Shown here one piece after another: positions 23,900 through 35,182 of a stretch of 64,000 nt of DNA. Within the stretch, counting starts at the first letter, position 1, and the number at the start of each line of letters is the position of its first letter. Under the pieces are notes generated by a model. It was given only the letters and a program-made list of their open reading frames with translations. It did no database searches and was not told the DNA's origin. Both the position numbers and the translations under genes were made by a program. This stretch comes from Diphasiastrum complanatum (lineage: Eukaryota; Streptophyta; Lycopodiopsida; Lycopodiales; Lycopodiaceae), in NCBI GenBank assembly GCA_029204225.1, contig CM055113.1, positions 5,124,915-5,188,914 of the forward strand, written 5' to 3'.

Positions 23900-24848
23900 G
23901 GCCAGATTGCAGTATTATCGTGATGTACATAATTGCTTCAAGGGTTGTACAACTATGGTGTTTTTTTTTTTTTTTTTGAAGTGAACAAGAGAAGAAAAGA
24001 AGTAGACCAAAGATTGAGAGATTAAGAAACCAAGGACAATCAAAAGGACAGGAGAGAGGTGTGTGAAAAAATGGTAATAGATGGTTGTTATCTAAGGATA
24101 CTGATGGAGGAAAAGATAGATGCATGTAATGATATGAAAAAGGATGAAGGTTGAGTTGATGGAGATGGAGATGAAAACACAGATGGAGACGACATAAAAA
24201 AAGAATTTTTTTTTTTCATCAAGGTTGGGAATTAACTCTCGCCCCCATCACACTAGTTGAATCAAGATCTGATGAAACTTCTCTGAGACCGCGAGGGTTA
24301 GTTTTGAGCCGGCTATCAAAAACTGAATATTTTTGCTAAAATCGAGCACATTTTAGGACTGTTTCTCTAAGATTTCAAGATCTGAGTGTCCTATCTGCAC
24401 CAAAATCTAATAATTTTTGAAAACCGGTATAATCCAACTATTACCAATATGGATTGAGTTTTGAACCGTCAGATTGAAGGAAATTAAGAGAACAGGGTCA
24501 TTTTTAGTGTATTTTTGTCTTTTTTTAGCGGTTATTTGTGGGTTTTCTGATATTTCTTCAGATCGGAGGAGATCTAACCTTTTCCCTTCCAAATCTAGCT
24601 GAAAATAGACTATATCTAGCTATTATGAGGTCTTCAAAGGTTCTTGATGGACAGTTTTTGCATAATCTTGAAAAAACTCAGTTTTTGAGCACTTTTTTTT
24701 AGATATTTCTAGATCTGTCCATTGGATCCCAACAAGAATTTCACGGAAGCCAGATTGGGGTTAGATCTAACTATTAAAATCTCAGAGAAGGTTAATTCAG
24801 ATCAGATCTTAAAAAATCAAGAAAAAAGTGTATTTTTTGGGTGTTTTT
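23900..24848. other. Leader of the gag-only element, no gene seen
   Basis: Contains an A/T homopolymer at 23961-23978, a GA-rich stretch (about 23985-24180) and AT-rich sequence with repeated agatct motifs. No supported frame. The inversion breakpoint used in block B falls at 24158. Confidence 0.5.
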
Positions 24849-25300
24849 TGCTATTTTTGGTAGTTTTCTCTCAGATCCTAGAGAGATAGTGTTTGTTGAG
24901 CTGATAGTAGCCTCCTCTGATACAGGTTTAGCTAAATCCAGGTGGGAAAAGGTTATTTCTTAGGGGATGGAGAGAAAATACTAATTTTATGGCTTTTTTT
25001 GCTATTTTTGGCAGTTATCTCACATCCCAAAGAGAGAACGTTTGTCGAGCTAAGAGTAGCCTTTTCTGATACATATTTACCTAGATCTAGGTGGGAAAAG
25101 GTTATTTCTCAGGGAATGGAGAGAAAATATAAAGTTTATGGCTTTTTTTGCTATTTTTTGAAGTTTTCTCTCAGACCCTAGAGAGAGAACATTTTGCGAG
25201 CTGATAGTAGCCTTCTCTAATACAGATTTATCTAAATCCAGGTGGGCAAAGGCTATTTTCCAGGGGATGGAGAGGAAATAGAAATTTTATGGATTTTTTT
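24849..25300. repeat. Three ~150 bp tandem repeats in the leader
   Basis: The phrase tttgctattttt...agttttctctcaga recurs at about 24850, 24999, 25150 and 25301. Between repeats come gagagagaacgttt, gagctgatagtagcc, tgatacag, and caggtgggaaaaggttatttc. Units differ by several substitutions, so this is an old tandem array in the 5' leader. It is conserved, inverted, at about 57762-58215. Confidence 0.8.
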
Positions 25301-25675
25301 GCTATTTTTTGCGGTTTTTTCAAAAATGGCTGGGAATTAACCTTTGCTGACTTTTACATAGGTTATGAACAGTGTCTACTCTTAGTGTAGCAAAGGTTAG
25401 TTGCAGAGCAGCTAAAGGTTATTGCCTCTAATATGTTATTCCTGCCTATTTTTCCCCCAAAAATAGATTTTTCAGGTTTTTCTGATTTTTTTGTTTGTTT
25501 GTTTTCTTGTTTTCCAGCAAGCGTTGTTCTAATCTACAGTTCTAACACAATCCACATGCCACTAACTCTAATCCACACTAACTACCACTAACAAGATGTA
25601 GGGAAAAGAAGAGAGAAGAGTGAGAGAAGGAGAAGAAAAGTGATGTCTATGCCGACTAAAGCAAGTGTTGGGGCT

Positions 25676-25692
25676 CCCCGACAACGGCGCCA
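25676..25692 (-). other. tRNA-Asp-type primer binding site of the gag-only element
   Basis: Minus-strand TGGCGCCGTTGTCGGGG is the full 17-base site, one G after the LTR's terminal TACA. Intact here; two substitutions in block B. Confidence 0.85.
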
Positions 25693-25693
25693 C

Positions 25694-25880
25694 TGTAGTG
25701 TCGGTTGTAGTATGGGGTTCGTCGCTGGGAGCACAACCTCGCCTTCACCTGCATAACACACAAAGAGAGAGAAGAGAGAGAAAATGCCTAGGTTGAGAGA
25801 GGCTTTGGAGGCTCAAGCACCTGCCCAAAGCTATTAACACCCAACCTAGAGAGAGAGAGAGAGCCAGAGAGAGAGAGAGA
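25694..25880 (-). mobile_element. Partial 5' LTR of the gag-only element
   Basis: The last ~187 bp of the LTR, matching 21198-21384 (gttgtagtatggggttcgtcgc, cacaacctcgccttcacctg). It stops at the GA tract, where Ty3 protease sequence in the opposite orientation begins; the tract was probably the recombination point. Confidence 0.75.
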
Positions 25881-25883
25881 GCT

Positions 25884-26165
25884 GACCCAACCGATATAGC
25901 ATAAGCAATTTTCTAGCTATGTGCAAATTGGGGCCTTACAAGGATAAAGCCTGCGACTTTTGCCATTAAGTTGCACGTGGAATGGTTGAAGACATCCCTG
26001 TCAAGGTTGTCGGAATACAATTTGTCATTGCCATAATGGACTAACCCAAAGCACCAAATGTCTAACGAGTCTTACTAGGACGCCCCATGGTTACAAGTTG
26101 CGCAAGTAATTTATAACTGGGGTACCGAAAAAATCACTTTTGAATCATAAGAGATGAATTCTCCA
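25884..26165 (+). pseudogene. Ty3 aspartic protease fragment
   Basis: With stops ignored, the plus strand reads ARGMVEDIPVKVVGIQFVI near 25974, then LLGRPM near 26071, then a VIYNWGTEKITF segment in a shifted frame. This is the second half of a Ty3-type protease, where a GVxEDVxVxV strand and an LGRP motif are conserved before reverse transcriptase. The catalytic DTG/DSG half is missing and stops are frequent. It is wedged between a truncated LTR and a truncated Copia LTR. Confidence 0.6.
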
Positions 26166-26491
26166 CACCAAAAGAAAATACAACGATATGTTCTCCAAGC
26201 TGCTACTGCTCTTTATAGCTGCTCAAATGACATTTGGCCACTCGCCCTAAACTTGCCCTAAATGGTAATTTCTTGGTATCTCACCAAATGACCTAGAAAT
26301 TCTAGTCTAGATGCAATGTATGAAAAGTAGCCAATTAGAATGGGTCCAAAATTGACATCATCCACTTACCTGCTTGTCAAAAATAGTACAAACACTATTT
26401 AGGCTTTTATTGACATAAAAAAATATACCTCTAATATTAGATCAAAATTTGGCCTCAAAATTGCCAAGATCAAACAACTAAATTTTTCACA
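26166..26491 (-). mobile_element. Truncated Copia 3' LTR
   Basis: On the minus strand TGTGAAAAATTTAG starts at 26491 directly after a purine tract. A TATA-like gctataaagagc lies near 26210. The outer end is lost at the junction with Ty3 sequence (boundary approximate). Confidence 0.6.
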
Positions 26492-26504
26492 CTCCCTCTC
26501 CAAC
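26492..26504 (-). other. Polypurine tract of the Copia element
   Basis: Minus-strand gttggagagggag immediately before the LTR start. Confidence 0.6.
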
Positions 26505-27010
26505 TAGTTTTAGCATAGATTTAACCACACTACTTTGTTAAGAATGATCTCCATCCTAAGTATAAACCTCATTTCTATGGTTTTATAGTACCTTTCATAA
26601 TTGATATATAGAATAGAGTCACATTGGATGCTTCATCTACACATGTAGGTTCATCAAAAGAGGTTAGGAAAGCATAGTTTGTACCACCAACAACTTTCTT
26701 ACCTTTTTCATCATAAGTGAGTCTCAAAGGTTGTTGTTTTTGCCTTGATGTACTCCTTAGCTCTTAATTTGAAGTAGGATCTCCAACATCAACATCCAAA
26801 GTATCATCAATCTCATCAACATCAAGAATGTTAGATCCAAGATCCAAACACCACTTGAAGTCACTTTTGGAAAGTTTCCCTCATAAAAAATGACACCTCT
26901 CCCAATGACCACTTTCTTAAGTGAAGGAACAAAAACTTTGTAAGACTTGCTCACCTCACTGAACCAACAAATATACCTTTTCTTTTAGATGGATCCTCCT
27001 TTTCCCTATC
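26505..27010 (-). pseudogene. Copia integrase C-terminus and linker; RT and RNase H deleted
   Basis: On the minus strand: KRKGIFVG, then SKSYKVFVPSLKKVVIGRGV and IFYEGNF, the conserved end of Copia integrase (xxFVGY..ySKxYRxxxPxxxKVxxSRDVxFxE). A linker with YDEKGKKVVGG and AFLTSFDEPTCV follows, the lead-in to reverse transcriptase, and then the sequence jumps to the 3' end and polypurine tract. So about 2 kb encoding RT and RNase H has been deleted. It continues the integrase at 27962-29030 across the 951 bp insertion. Confidence 0.7.
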
Positions 27011-27961
27011 GGTGGCTCTGTCCGTTATAGGCGCGTGGATTCTCTTATGCATTCCTGTGGTGATGTGCGCATGGATTCTCTAGTGCATTCCTACATGTAG
27101 ATGGATTCCTGTGGTGGTTTTTGGCCCTGCCTTGCTTTGAAATGAGGACTAGCATTCATGTTAAAGATTGACCTGCTTGTGTTGTGGTTTCCATTTTAAA
27201 GACATAAATAAATATTTTCAATTTGTATTTTAAATATTTCTCACTAGGACATGTGGCAATTATAAATAAATTGACTATTTAAATAAAAAAACATTAGCTA
27301 TTGCTTTATCTTTTTTTCTTTTTTAGATATTTATATATATTCTGGCTGAGGTTGCTTGATTACGTAGAGGTTGACACATGGGTTTTCCTTTGATGTGGCC
27401 TGTTGTGGCCTTCCTTTGATGTGGCCTTCCAGTCCGAGTTCCCTCTTTTGGCATCATGTTTCTTGCCATTTCAGGGTATTCTCTATTTCGCCGTCACGTT
27501 TTTCGTTTCTTGCCATTTTCAAGGTCTTCATTGTCGCTGCATGCAAAGGTTGTTGTGGGTGAGACGCACACGATCGGCTGTTTTTGGAGGATTATGATCT
27601 CCTAGGAACACGGATACAATAGCAATAGAGTCAAATATATGTCCGTCCTTTTTGGTATGAGTCAAGTTCTAAACGCTCCAACTTTAGTCTCAAATCTATG
27701 ATCACCTCTGTTAAAGATCTCACCTCAGCTAGAGCAGCTTTCTCATCTCTAACTTTTTGTTTAGCTTAGCTATGCTCGCTCATCGCCCGCAGATACTCTG
27801 TTTGAGCCGTTTCGGCTTGCTTGCGTGAGATCTGGAGTTGCAGTTGGAGCGATTCAATCTGTTGCAAGTAGGAATGCAGGTGAATGATGACAACTCCTAG
27901 TAATAAGCTGAAACATGCAAGCACAGACGAATCAGATAAAATATCATCGCAGGAGGACATA
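27011..27961 (-). pseudogene. BAP31-like last exon with 3' flank, embedded in a Copia integrase
   Basis: Both ends abut Copia integrase sequence (EVWIGRK on one side, KRKGIFVG on the other). It starts inside the BAP31-like intron, runs through the last exon (FSLLLGVVIIHLHSYLQQIE, then SLQLQLQISRKQAETAQTEY, a heptad-like coiled coil) to the stop at 27631, and continues through the 3' flank to 27011. The exon lacks the 4-nt deletion of the tandem-module copies, so it is closer to the parent gene. In this block a TAA interrupts it after MSEHS; in block B the same frame is open to its end. No target-site duplication is visible. Confidence 0.6.
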
Positions 27962-29030
27962 CTTCCTCCCAATCCAGACTTCATAAGGTGTAGAATCCAG
28001 AACTGCTACAGTGGGAAACCTATTTTGTAAATATACAACTGTAGCAATGGCTTCCTCCCAGAAGTACTTGCTCAAATGTGCTCCAATGAGCAAGCTTCTC
28101 GCTGCCTCACACAGAGTCCAATTTTTTTATCAGCTATGCCATTTTGCTGAGGTGTGTACCTTGTGGTGAATTATCTGGTTATGCCTTCCTTGTCACAAAA
28201 GTTCTCAAACTCTTTGTTGACATATTCACCTCCCCCATTAGTCTGAAGTGTTTTGATTCTGCATCCGGCCTGTGCTTTGAAACTTTGAAAAGCTTTAAAA
28301 AGCTTGATTCTTATTTTGTGAGAAGAAGATGCTTGCTCGCCTGCTTCTGTTATCAATAAATGAAATAAAGTAGCGAGCTTTTGTTTTTTCAGCCACCTCC
28401 ATTGGCCCACAGAGATCTGAATGAATCTCTAGAAGCGTGCTAGCTCATGTCCCTCCTGGAGTGTAGGATCTTCTTGCATGCTTCACATGCCTTCAAATCA
28501 GCTTTCAAGTAAAGTGGCGGTAGCCCCTTTACTAGCTACCTTTTCTGCATAAGATCCATGGTCTTTATGCTTGCATGGCCCAAGCGTTCATCCACAAAGA
28601 AATCTAATTTTCATCAGCAACAAGTGCTTGTGAAATATTTGGAACTTCACTCGTAGAGGTTCCCAACTCTTCTTCCTTTTGCTGCCATCTCTCCCACTAC
28701 ATGGGCTCCTTTCTTATAGAATGCAACCTGGTCTGAATCAAAAACAGAATTTAGACCTTCATCTGCAACTCGGTGCAACTCGGGCAACTGAAAGAAAATT
28801 CTTTTTTAAGCCAGGTATAAGCAATGCTCCGGCCAATATCTTTCACTTCCCCATTCATGAGGGGAATCTGCAAATTTCCAGTTGCAGTTATAGAAGCTTC
28901 CGCATTGGTTCCACGCTGAACCCCACCGCTTGTTTTTTCTTGTAGGCTGCTCAAGAGCTTTTTATTCATCAACATTCTTGGTTTTCCCGTACGATATTGC
29001 AACTTCTGGAATCCCATTAGCAGAGTGCCT
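27962..29030 (-). pseudogene. Copia protease-end, GAG-pre-integrase and integrase relic
   Basis: On the minus strand, from 29030: a Copia protease-to-pre-integrase region (NAEASITATGNLQIPLMNGE), a GAG-pre-integrase motif (LYLKADLKACEAC..GKH), then the integrase core in mixed frames: the DLCGPME start, AGCRIKTLQTNGGGEYVNKE with the conserved catalytic-region NGGGEY, then TPYEVWIGRK near 27965. Several frameshifts and stops are present. Plus-strand block B counterpart: 53994-55092. Confidence 0.75.
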
Positions 29031-30656
29031 ACTACATGGGTCGTTGTTGATGGAAAACGATCTTTAGAAGAGAGGTATCCGTAAGCAAAGTCTTGTGATC
29101 AATAATTCAGTGCCAATTTGTCCATTGACCTATCATGGCATTACCATTGATGATGAAGGTTTTGTTCATATTTTGTTCTGGTTTTAATATATATTCACGT
29201 GTACTTCATCAATAAATTTTTATTGTAGATTATTGTTGGCCAATGATGCCTTACTGATGTGGAACAAAGCTCTTATAGGTTTTGGATGTTAAATATTGAT
29301 GTGCTTAAGGGTTTTTTTATTTTTTATTTTCTTTAGTATGTTGTCTTCTTGCATGTGCTTAACGAGATATTGTTCGATTGCCAAAAATCATATAGCATTT
29401 GCTCCACATGTGCTTATTATGCATGATTTGAAATGTTGTGCTCATTTTTTTTCTAAAAAGATAATAATGATTTTTGTTTATCTGCATGTTGTTGTTTCTT
29501 TTTTATTGGGATTTATTGATATTTATTACATTCATAATAGTCATCGTTCTATATAAGTATTTTGTAATGATTTTTTGATGGTTATCATATTTTATTACAC
29601 TCTTTTGTTGTGTATTTTTTTAGAGTTGATTTTGATTGCATTTTTATTGAGATAGATAAAAGTGGATGTGACCTATGAGATGTGACTCATCAAAGCACAT
29701 GTCTCTTACACAAAGAAGTTTGGATGTCTTTGAGTGGTCATTAAAGGTAATTTAGAGAATCAATTTTTACCTTTGTGATATTTAACCTAAACTCGTAATT
29801 TGATGGTGAATCAAAAGTTTTACAAATATAGTAAAAAGTAATGTGAATTGTTTTTTTAGCCCAATTTGACAACTGAAGAGTGAAAGGTAGGAAGTGTTCA
29901 GAAGTATAGATATTCATTTTGAACATTGGGAAACATACGTCAACAACATGATAAGTGCTCGGAAGCTGAAGTATTCCAGTTGAATGCTAGGAAGCGTTCA
30001 AGGGCACATAGTACACTTCAACAATTGATTTGCGAGGTAATGCTTCAGTTTATTATTATTATTATTATCATTTCGTATTATCTTGCTTAAAGAGAAAAAT
30101 TGTTATGTTTATGTTCTAATATAATATTCAAAATTACTCTTTTTAAAGATAAAATGTTATGGTAATTCAATTATTATGTATCGGGCTGAAATTAAGACCA
30201 CATGGCAACTTTTGAAATTTATGGTTATATTTTTCTTAAGTAAAAAATCCAAAAACGTTAGGTTATTTAAGTGTTTAAACTAAGACCAATAGGTTTTTTT
30301 AGCTTGAGTTTTGAAAGAAACCTACAAATTTCATAAGTAGTAAGTTTTTTAGTAGGTTAATAAAATGATTTTTCAAGAGCAATGGTGCATTGAGCTAGTC
30401 TAGATGTGAACTCGAAAAGGACCAAAGTTACTAGTCCGTGACATTATGATTTCCATCATTTGGGAAAAACTACTCCTTCAAGTGTTTTGATGATCCACAC
30501 ATAGACACACTCTTTCTCTCATTCTCTCTCTCACACACACACAAACAAAAGCATATATACCTACTACCTACTAACAGCCTACTAACAGCAAACTCTAGCC
30601 AGTTCATCTCTCCTTAAGTGATTTTGAAACACTCTATCGTTTGTACACGCTAAGAA
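29031..30656. other. AT-rich stretch without a recognised gene
   Basis: Contains a (TTA)n run at 30050-30068 and a (CA) run near 30530. Short frames exist but none looks like protein. It forms the 3' flank of the minus-strand F-box gene and matches block B 58904-60133 with small indels. Confidence 0.5.
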
Positions 30657-31666
30657 TTATGGAAGGCAATCTAGTCGGGGTTCAAAGCAGAAGCCGTAAT
30701 TAGGTATTCCGAATTCAAAGCTCCAATTGGTTTCCGGCAGCAGGCGCCATCGTTTTTCTTCAGTTGTCAGTTCAAGTAACGCTACATCTTTTCCATTCGA
30801 GGTCAAGCTGCTAATGAAGTAGATTGAAGTTCCTTGCGGATAGGTACGATAAGACGGCACTGTCAACTTTTGAAATGTCTCGCCATTAAAGCCGGTAGTC
30901 CACAACCAACATTCCAGGCACATCCACAAGGGCATGTATGTGATCTCCTCCCACCGGTCGCTTGGATTATCCACCAATACCCAAACCATTATATCTAATT
31001 CTTTGGTGCTCGTAGCAACGAGCACCAGTTTCTCATTCCAAACATGGAGGCTGGGATGCTTATAACGTTCTGGAATTTCAATGATACTCTCAAAGTTTAC
31101 GTTGCTCTTAAGGTTAAATGCATATATTAAGTTTTTTATTTCCTGGTGGTTATCGTGTTCAGCGACAGTAATATTCACCAAGACGTACAGAGTATCGACG
31201 TCACAGACTGCTTCGTTTCCTACGAATCCGTGATCTCGATCCACGCGGCCGTCTTATTGTCATACATATCCACTTTTAAGCATCCTTCGTTTACTCCCTC
31301 TGGTGGTTCGAAGGCTCTGACAATAATAATTTGATAGTGACTGACGTCTCTATCAACCATCCGAAGGTTGACATCGTATAAGTCTTCCGTTCTCCATTCC
31401 ACTGGTGCCAACGGCAGCCCTCTACTGTCTCCGGTGAATAAATTGCATACCTCTATGTTAATGCGCTGGTCCATAACTGGATAACATACAGGCCCTCCAG
31501 CAGAAGAGATTAAGTCCATCATCCAGGGCATTTCCGCGTTCATTGTCGGAAGATTGATTTTATTCCACCGATCAGCCTGAGCTATGTATATTGGAAAAGC
31601 ACTTCGATCGCGGTCACCTTGATACAGTTCGTAAAGGACAAGCCAAGGCCGCGTGGGAGGGCAAGC
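30657..31666 (-). pseudogene. F-box protein gene, block A copy: F-box end missing, internal deletion
   Basis: Compared with the copy at 60134-61407, this one lacks the whole N-terminal F-box because homology ends at 31666. It also has a deletion of about 43 bp between ATCGA and CACGGATTC near 31240, which shifts the frame, so it reads as two segments (31543-31220 and 31244-30657). Its C-terminus is the undamaged one: ELTTEEKRWRLLPETNWSFE and then FGIPNYGFCFEPRLDCLP before the stop at 30657. The region after the F-box is probably the substrate-binding beta-propeller-like domain usual in plant F-box proteins. Confidence 0.75.
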
Positions 31667-33060
31667 TTATTGCAGAAAGAAGTAAGAAGAAAAAGCTTAT
31701 ATTTGAAGGTAGTCGCACTCTATTCGAATAAGCAACAGTTCCAGAAGAAGAAATCTTCGAAAGACAAGAAGACAAAAGCTGAGCAAACTGATTCAGACCA
31801 GCAATTGTAATAGCACAATCGATAGCATCAATTTTACAAATCTTGTACATTCACAACCATCTTCCAAACAAAAGCACGATAGAAAATACAAGAAATTACA
31901 TGACAGCTTCAAAAAAATTACTCATTGTAGTATTCACAAATGACATTGTCGTCTTCTTATGAAAGGCATGGCATTTATTTTTTCTATTGAAGTACAAGAA
32001 GATGAACCCCTTGGTTCATCTTCATTAGAATTACTGAAAATCCTTTCATCTATTCCAATGGAGGTAGATGAAGATGATGTTAATATAGGTGCGGATGCTG
32101 AACCAAAAATGGCATCTGAAAATGAGCAAACCACTTGTCGTTCATTAATTTTGTCCAATTGTAAATCTTCAGAAACGTCTTTTTGGGAGAAAAATCTACT
32201 GGATCTTCCTGTATATATTATAAATAATGATCAATATATATTGTCCAACGATATTGAAGTTGTTTTTGATTTGAGAGAAGATGAAATCTTCTCAATTTTT
32301 CTTGAAAGAATTGTTAGAATTTTCTGATATTATTGATTATGATTATGATGATATTGATCCCAAGATTGATATTGTAACGGATGGCAACTGGAATCTGGCA
32401 AGGAGGCATTGGATCCCATGATGGAAAAATAGAAATCTTATTCAGAAACCTTGTCGAGCGAAGAAGAATTTTTGGAGTTTCAGAAAAGGTATCCACCCAA
32501 GATTCATTATGAACTCGTGAGAACTGAAGAGTGTGCTGGTGGCCACGACATTACAACAGAAAATATGGTCGGTCTCGATGATGATGATCTTGTAAGATAT
32601 TGTTCTCTGACCTAATACCTGAATTGTTGTTCTGATTTTTGTAATTGTGATTCTTATTTTTTAATCTAAATATATCTCGTATTGCGCTTTTTTAGAAAAT
32701 ACCATCAAAGTAGATTCCTTTGCTATAAAACGTGGAGGTCTTCGGGAGAGATCATGTTGGGCACAAGGATACATCCCTTGCCCACTAGTTGAAAATTTTT
32801 GTAAATCATGAAATTTGTACATATCATACGAGTTTTAGTCCATGTGCCGCAACCACTATAATGACAATTAGAGCATCGTCTGTTTGCTTAGGAGGCTACA
32901 ATTATGCCAAAGGTACATTCAAGATTATTTTTGTTAAGAAAGGTTTAGCTCGGTTATGTCCTTGGAGATACCACAAAAAGATCATCTTCAATGTCCCTTT
33001 ATTTGGGATATATAGACATGAGCAGAAAGCAAAATATACAATTTTCAGATCCATATGAAA
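31667..33060. other. Single-copy spacer: acidic unrecognised ORF and AT-rich sequence
   Basis: A plus-strand frame at 31959-32327 (122 codons) is rich in Glu, Asp, Ser and Ile (EVQEDEPLGSSSLELLKILS, MEVDEDDVNIGADAEPKM). Further plus-strand coding-like stretches (EEFLEFQKRYPPKIHYELV near 32465) follow in other frames, suggesting a larger decayed gene or element. I recognise no domain. Absent from block B. Confidence 0.3.
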
Positions 33061-34434
33061 GGAGATTGTTCCTTCATGACAATACCATGCATCTCAAACT
33101 TGGAGGATGAAAATTGAAATTAAAATAGATTATACACATATATACATGTTTTCCATTGTATCAAGAGGATCTCTCTTTTCTGATGAATTTGAATGCTTTC
33201 TTAAAGATCATAATGTTTGGCGAGTTCTTTGCTTGATATTTAAATTGTGTTCGTCTGTAAAACCATTGGAATAGTTGTACAAATATTTATTTTTTGAATT
33301 ATGTCCACCATGATTTGTAGCTCTATGAAATGTGCCGCTCTCTTGCCAATGTGATTTTTCCATGCTACAAACCTACACCAAATTATGGTCAGTTGTTGCA
33401 CCCATTTGCACTTGACAGAGGTCCCCTTACACATGCATTAGAGACTTCATAGGCGTACAGGCCACTTCTTATTAACCTCTCATTATGGGCATTATAATGA
33501 GCTTGTCAGCACAAACTTTTAGAACTCCCTTAAAACTGTAAAACCACAAGGTTCTAAATAAACAGGTATCACTATGTCAAAGGGCTTAAACTATAGTTGA
33601 TCGATTGTGTGGAGACAGGGATAGTAGATGTGTTTTGACATAGACATACTGTTCTGAAAGAAAGAATTTGGAAACCGTGCTGACATTCTTGTAACTATTC
33701 ATTCAAGTCGGGTTTGGGAAATCTATACTTAGTATTTTCATCTCGTAAGAAATTATACATAGCCCTTGAAAAGTGAAGATAGTACCAGCAGCCAGATAAC
33801 ATGTGCAGCATAAAAACTTCACATATCCTCAATAGTGAACCTAAAGTCTTATGATTGACTTAAGTGTGACATAGAAAGTCAAATACGGCTCTCAAGTATA
33901 GCCCGAGTACTAGACCAGAAGTTCTCTAGTGAAAGAGAATTTAGTTTACTTAGAGAAAGCCTTTCTTTAAATAAACAGTCTTAATCCAACCACGATATTT
34001 TATTTTTCAAAATATTTCATACATAAATTTCAACATTGACCAGATTACTGAACTGTGTGGTACAATTTAGTTCATGATGGTCAAAGAAGGTGAAACCTCT
34101 TCCAGTTATTACTGGACAATTATGCGTCAAAATGTGCAATAATCGTTCCAAGGAAATGACAACTGAAATAATGATCTAATTCTAACAATTGGCTGTGGAA
34201 TGCTTTGCAAGATAATTATGTATAGCTGTCAAGGAAAATCAATTTAATCTAGGCTCTGAAAAAGACGACGTCAAAATTTTGATAAGACCTTCAGGGTTAT
34301 CTTCATGAACTTGCACATGGGAGTTCTAATTTCAAACATGTGATCCTTGAAATTTATCAATAGTTCCTTTTGACAACAATTTTTATGGAAAATGAAAGCA
34401 TCTATCAAGTCTATTTAGCCCTAAAATGGATTAC
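33061..34434. other. Stretch with nothing recognised
   Basis: AT-rich, with frequent stops in all frames and no clear repeat. It could be an intron of the hydrolase fragment on the minus strand, but no following exon (the residues after GHW) was found by eye. Confidence 0.4.
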
Positions 34435-34581
34435 CCAATGTCCTGCTGCTTCTAGAACATGCAGCTGCACACCAGCAGCATCACTTGAAGCAGCTTGCTC
34501 AGCTGATCCAATGCTTTCAACATCCTCATGTGCCCATCTGTGTAGACTTCTTTCTGCCCTCAGGAATTTTATATGGATACC
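34435..34581 (-). pseudogene. ABHD11-like alpha/beta hydrolase exon (partial gene)
   Basis: The minus strand encodes GIHIKFLRAERSLHRWAHED, a linker, then AAGVQLHVLEAAGHW. This fits the C-terminal part of plant alpha/beta hydrolases of the ABHD11 type, where a RAERS..RW segment is followed by the catalytic His in an AGHW motif. The exon has a GT donor directly after GHW (34434-34433) and a good CAG acceptor before GIH (cctcag, 34587-34582), giving 49 codons with no stop. No other exon (nucleophile GxSxG or the residues after GHW) was found within 2 kb, so it is either a piece of a gene with long introns or a relic. Confidence 0.45.
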
Positions 34582-34744
34582 CTGAGGCACATTGTCGACA
34601 AGCGAATCTCTTTCATCTCCACAAACTTCAAAGGACATGTAATACTTCTAGCTGGGTGGGGTCATGAAAAACCAATTGGCCTATGCCAATTACATATACA
34701 TTGGATTCCAAAAAGGTTCTCAAAATAGGAACATAAACTTAGTT

Positions 34745-35182
34745 GAGGTATAGCACCTATAGAAAACTCATTCGAAATGGCTTTGAATGCTATTAATATT
34801 TGTCTCTTATAAAAGGTGTGTTTCGTTCTAATCTGTTGTTAGCTTGCAATAACATTTTAGTTGTTCTGATCCAAAAGAACACTATGCAATGCTCATTGTA
34901 AGTTTTGGGTCGTATTCTCAACCTACAAGGTAGAGTTAGGGATCATTCTTGAAGTGCCTCTCTCCGCTATATCTATAGTGTCATGAGATCAGTGTGCCTT
35001 TTTGTAATGTTCTCACTGCAAAACACTAGAATATATAAATATCAAATAACAACATTTTTTATCCTCCAAACTTTTTCATGAATCATTTTATTTGTAATGG
35101 GGTTACAGTCCTAGAATTCGTCCGAATAATTGAACCACCACCCACTGAGATATATATTGATCTTCTATTATTAGGGGATGAA
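34745..35182. repeat. Dispersed repeat (inverted copy at 61592-62025)
   Basis: About 435 bp is present in opposite orientation at 61592-62025 with roughly 90% identity. It has no clear TG/CA or terminal inverted repeats. It contains ctcttataaaagg, a TATA-like motif, so it may be part of an LTR. It is outside the block duplication. Confidence 0.7.

Larger units (their letters stand above)
21198..25880 (-). mobile_element. Gag-only (non-autonomous) LTR retrotransposon of Ty3 type
   Basis: On the minus strand the parts come in normal order: partial 5' LTR (25880-25694), one-base gap, tRNA-Asp-type PBS (25692-25676), a ~1.8 kb leader with internal repeats, a broken gag (23899-22041), a polypurine tract (21866-21858) and a full 3' LTR (21853-21198). 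There is no protease, reverse transcriptase or integrase between gag and the polypurine tract; only about 175 bp separates the end of gag from it. This matches the published class of terminal-repeat elements with only a GAG domain (TR-GAG), which must rely on partner enzymes. The 5' LTR is truncated at its GA tract. Block B contains the same element broken by an inversion. Confidence 0.7.
24158..29408. other. Segment that is inverted in block B (53626-58903)
   Basis: The reverse complement of this 5.25 kb lies at 53626-58903. In A the gag-only element reads continuously across 24158, and flanking sequence reads continuously across 29408, so A has the ancestral order. In B the bases 23253-24157 are gone and about 8 bp are lost at 29411-29418. 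Confidence 0.88.
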
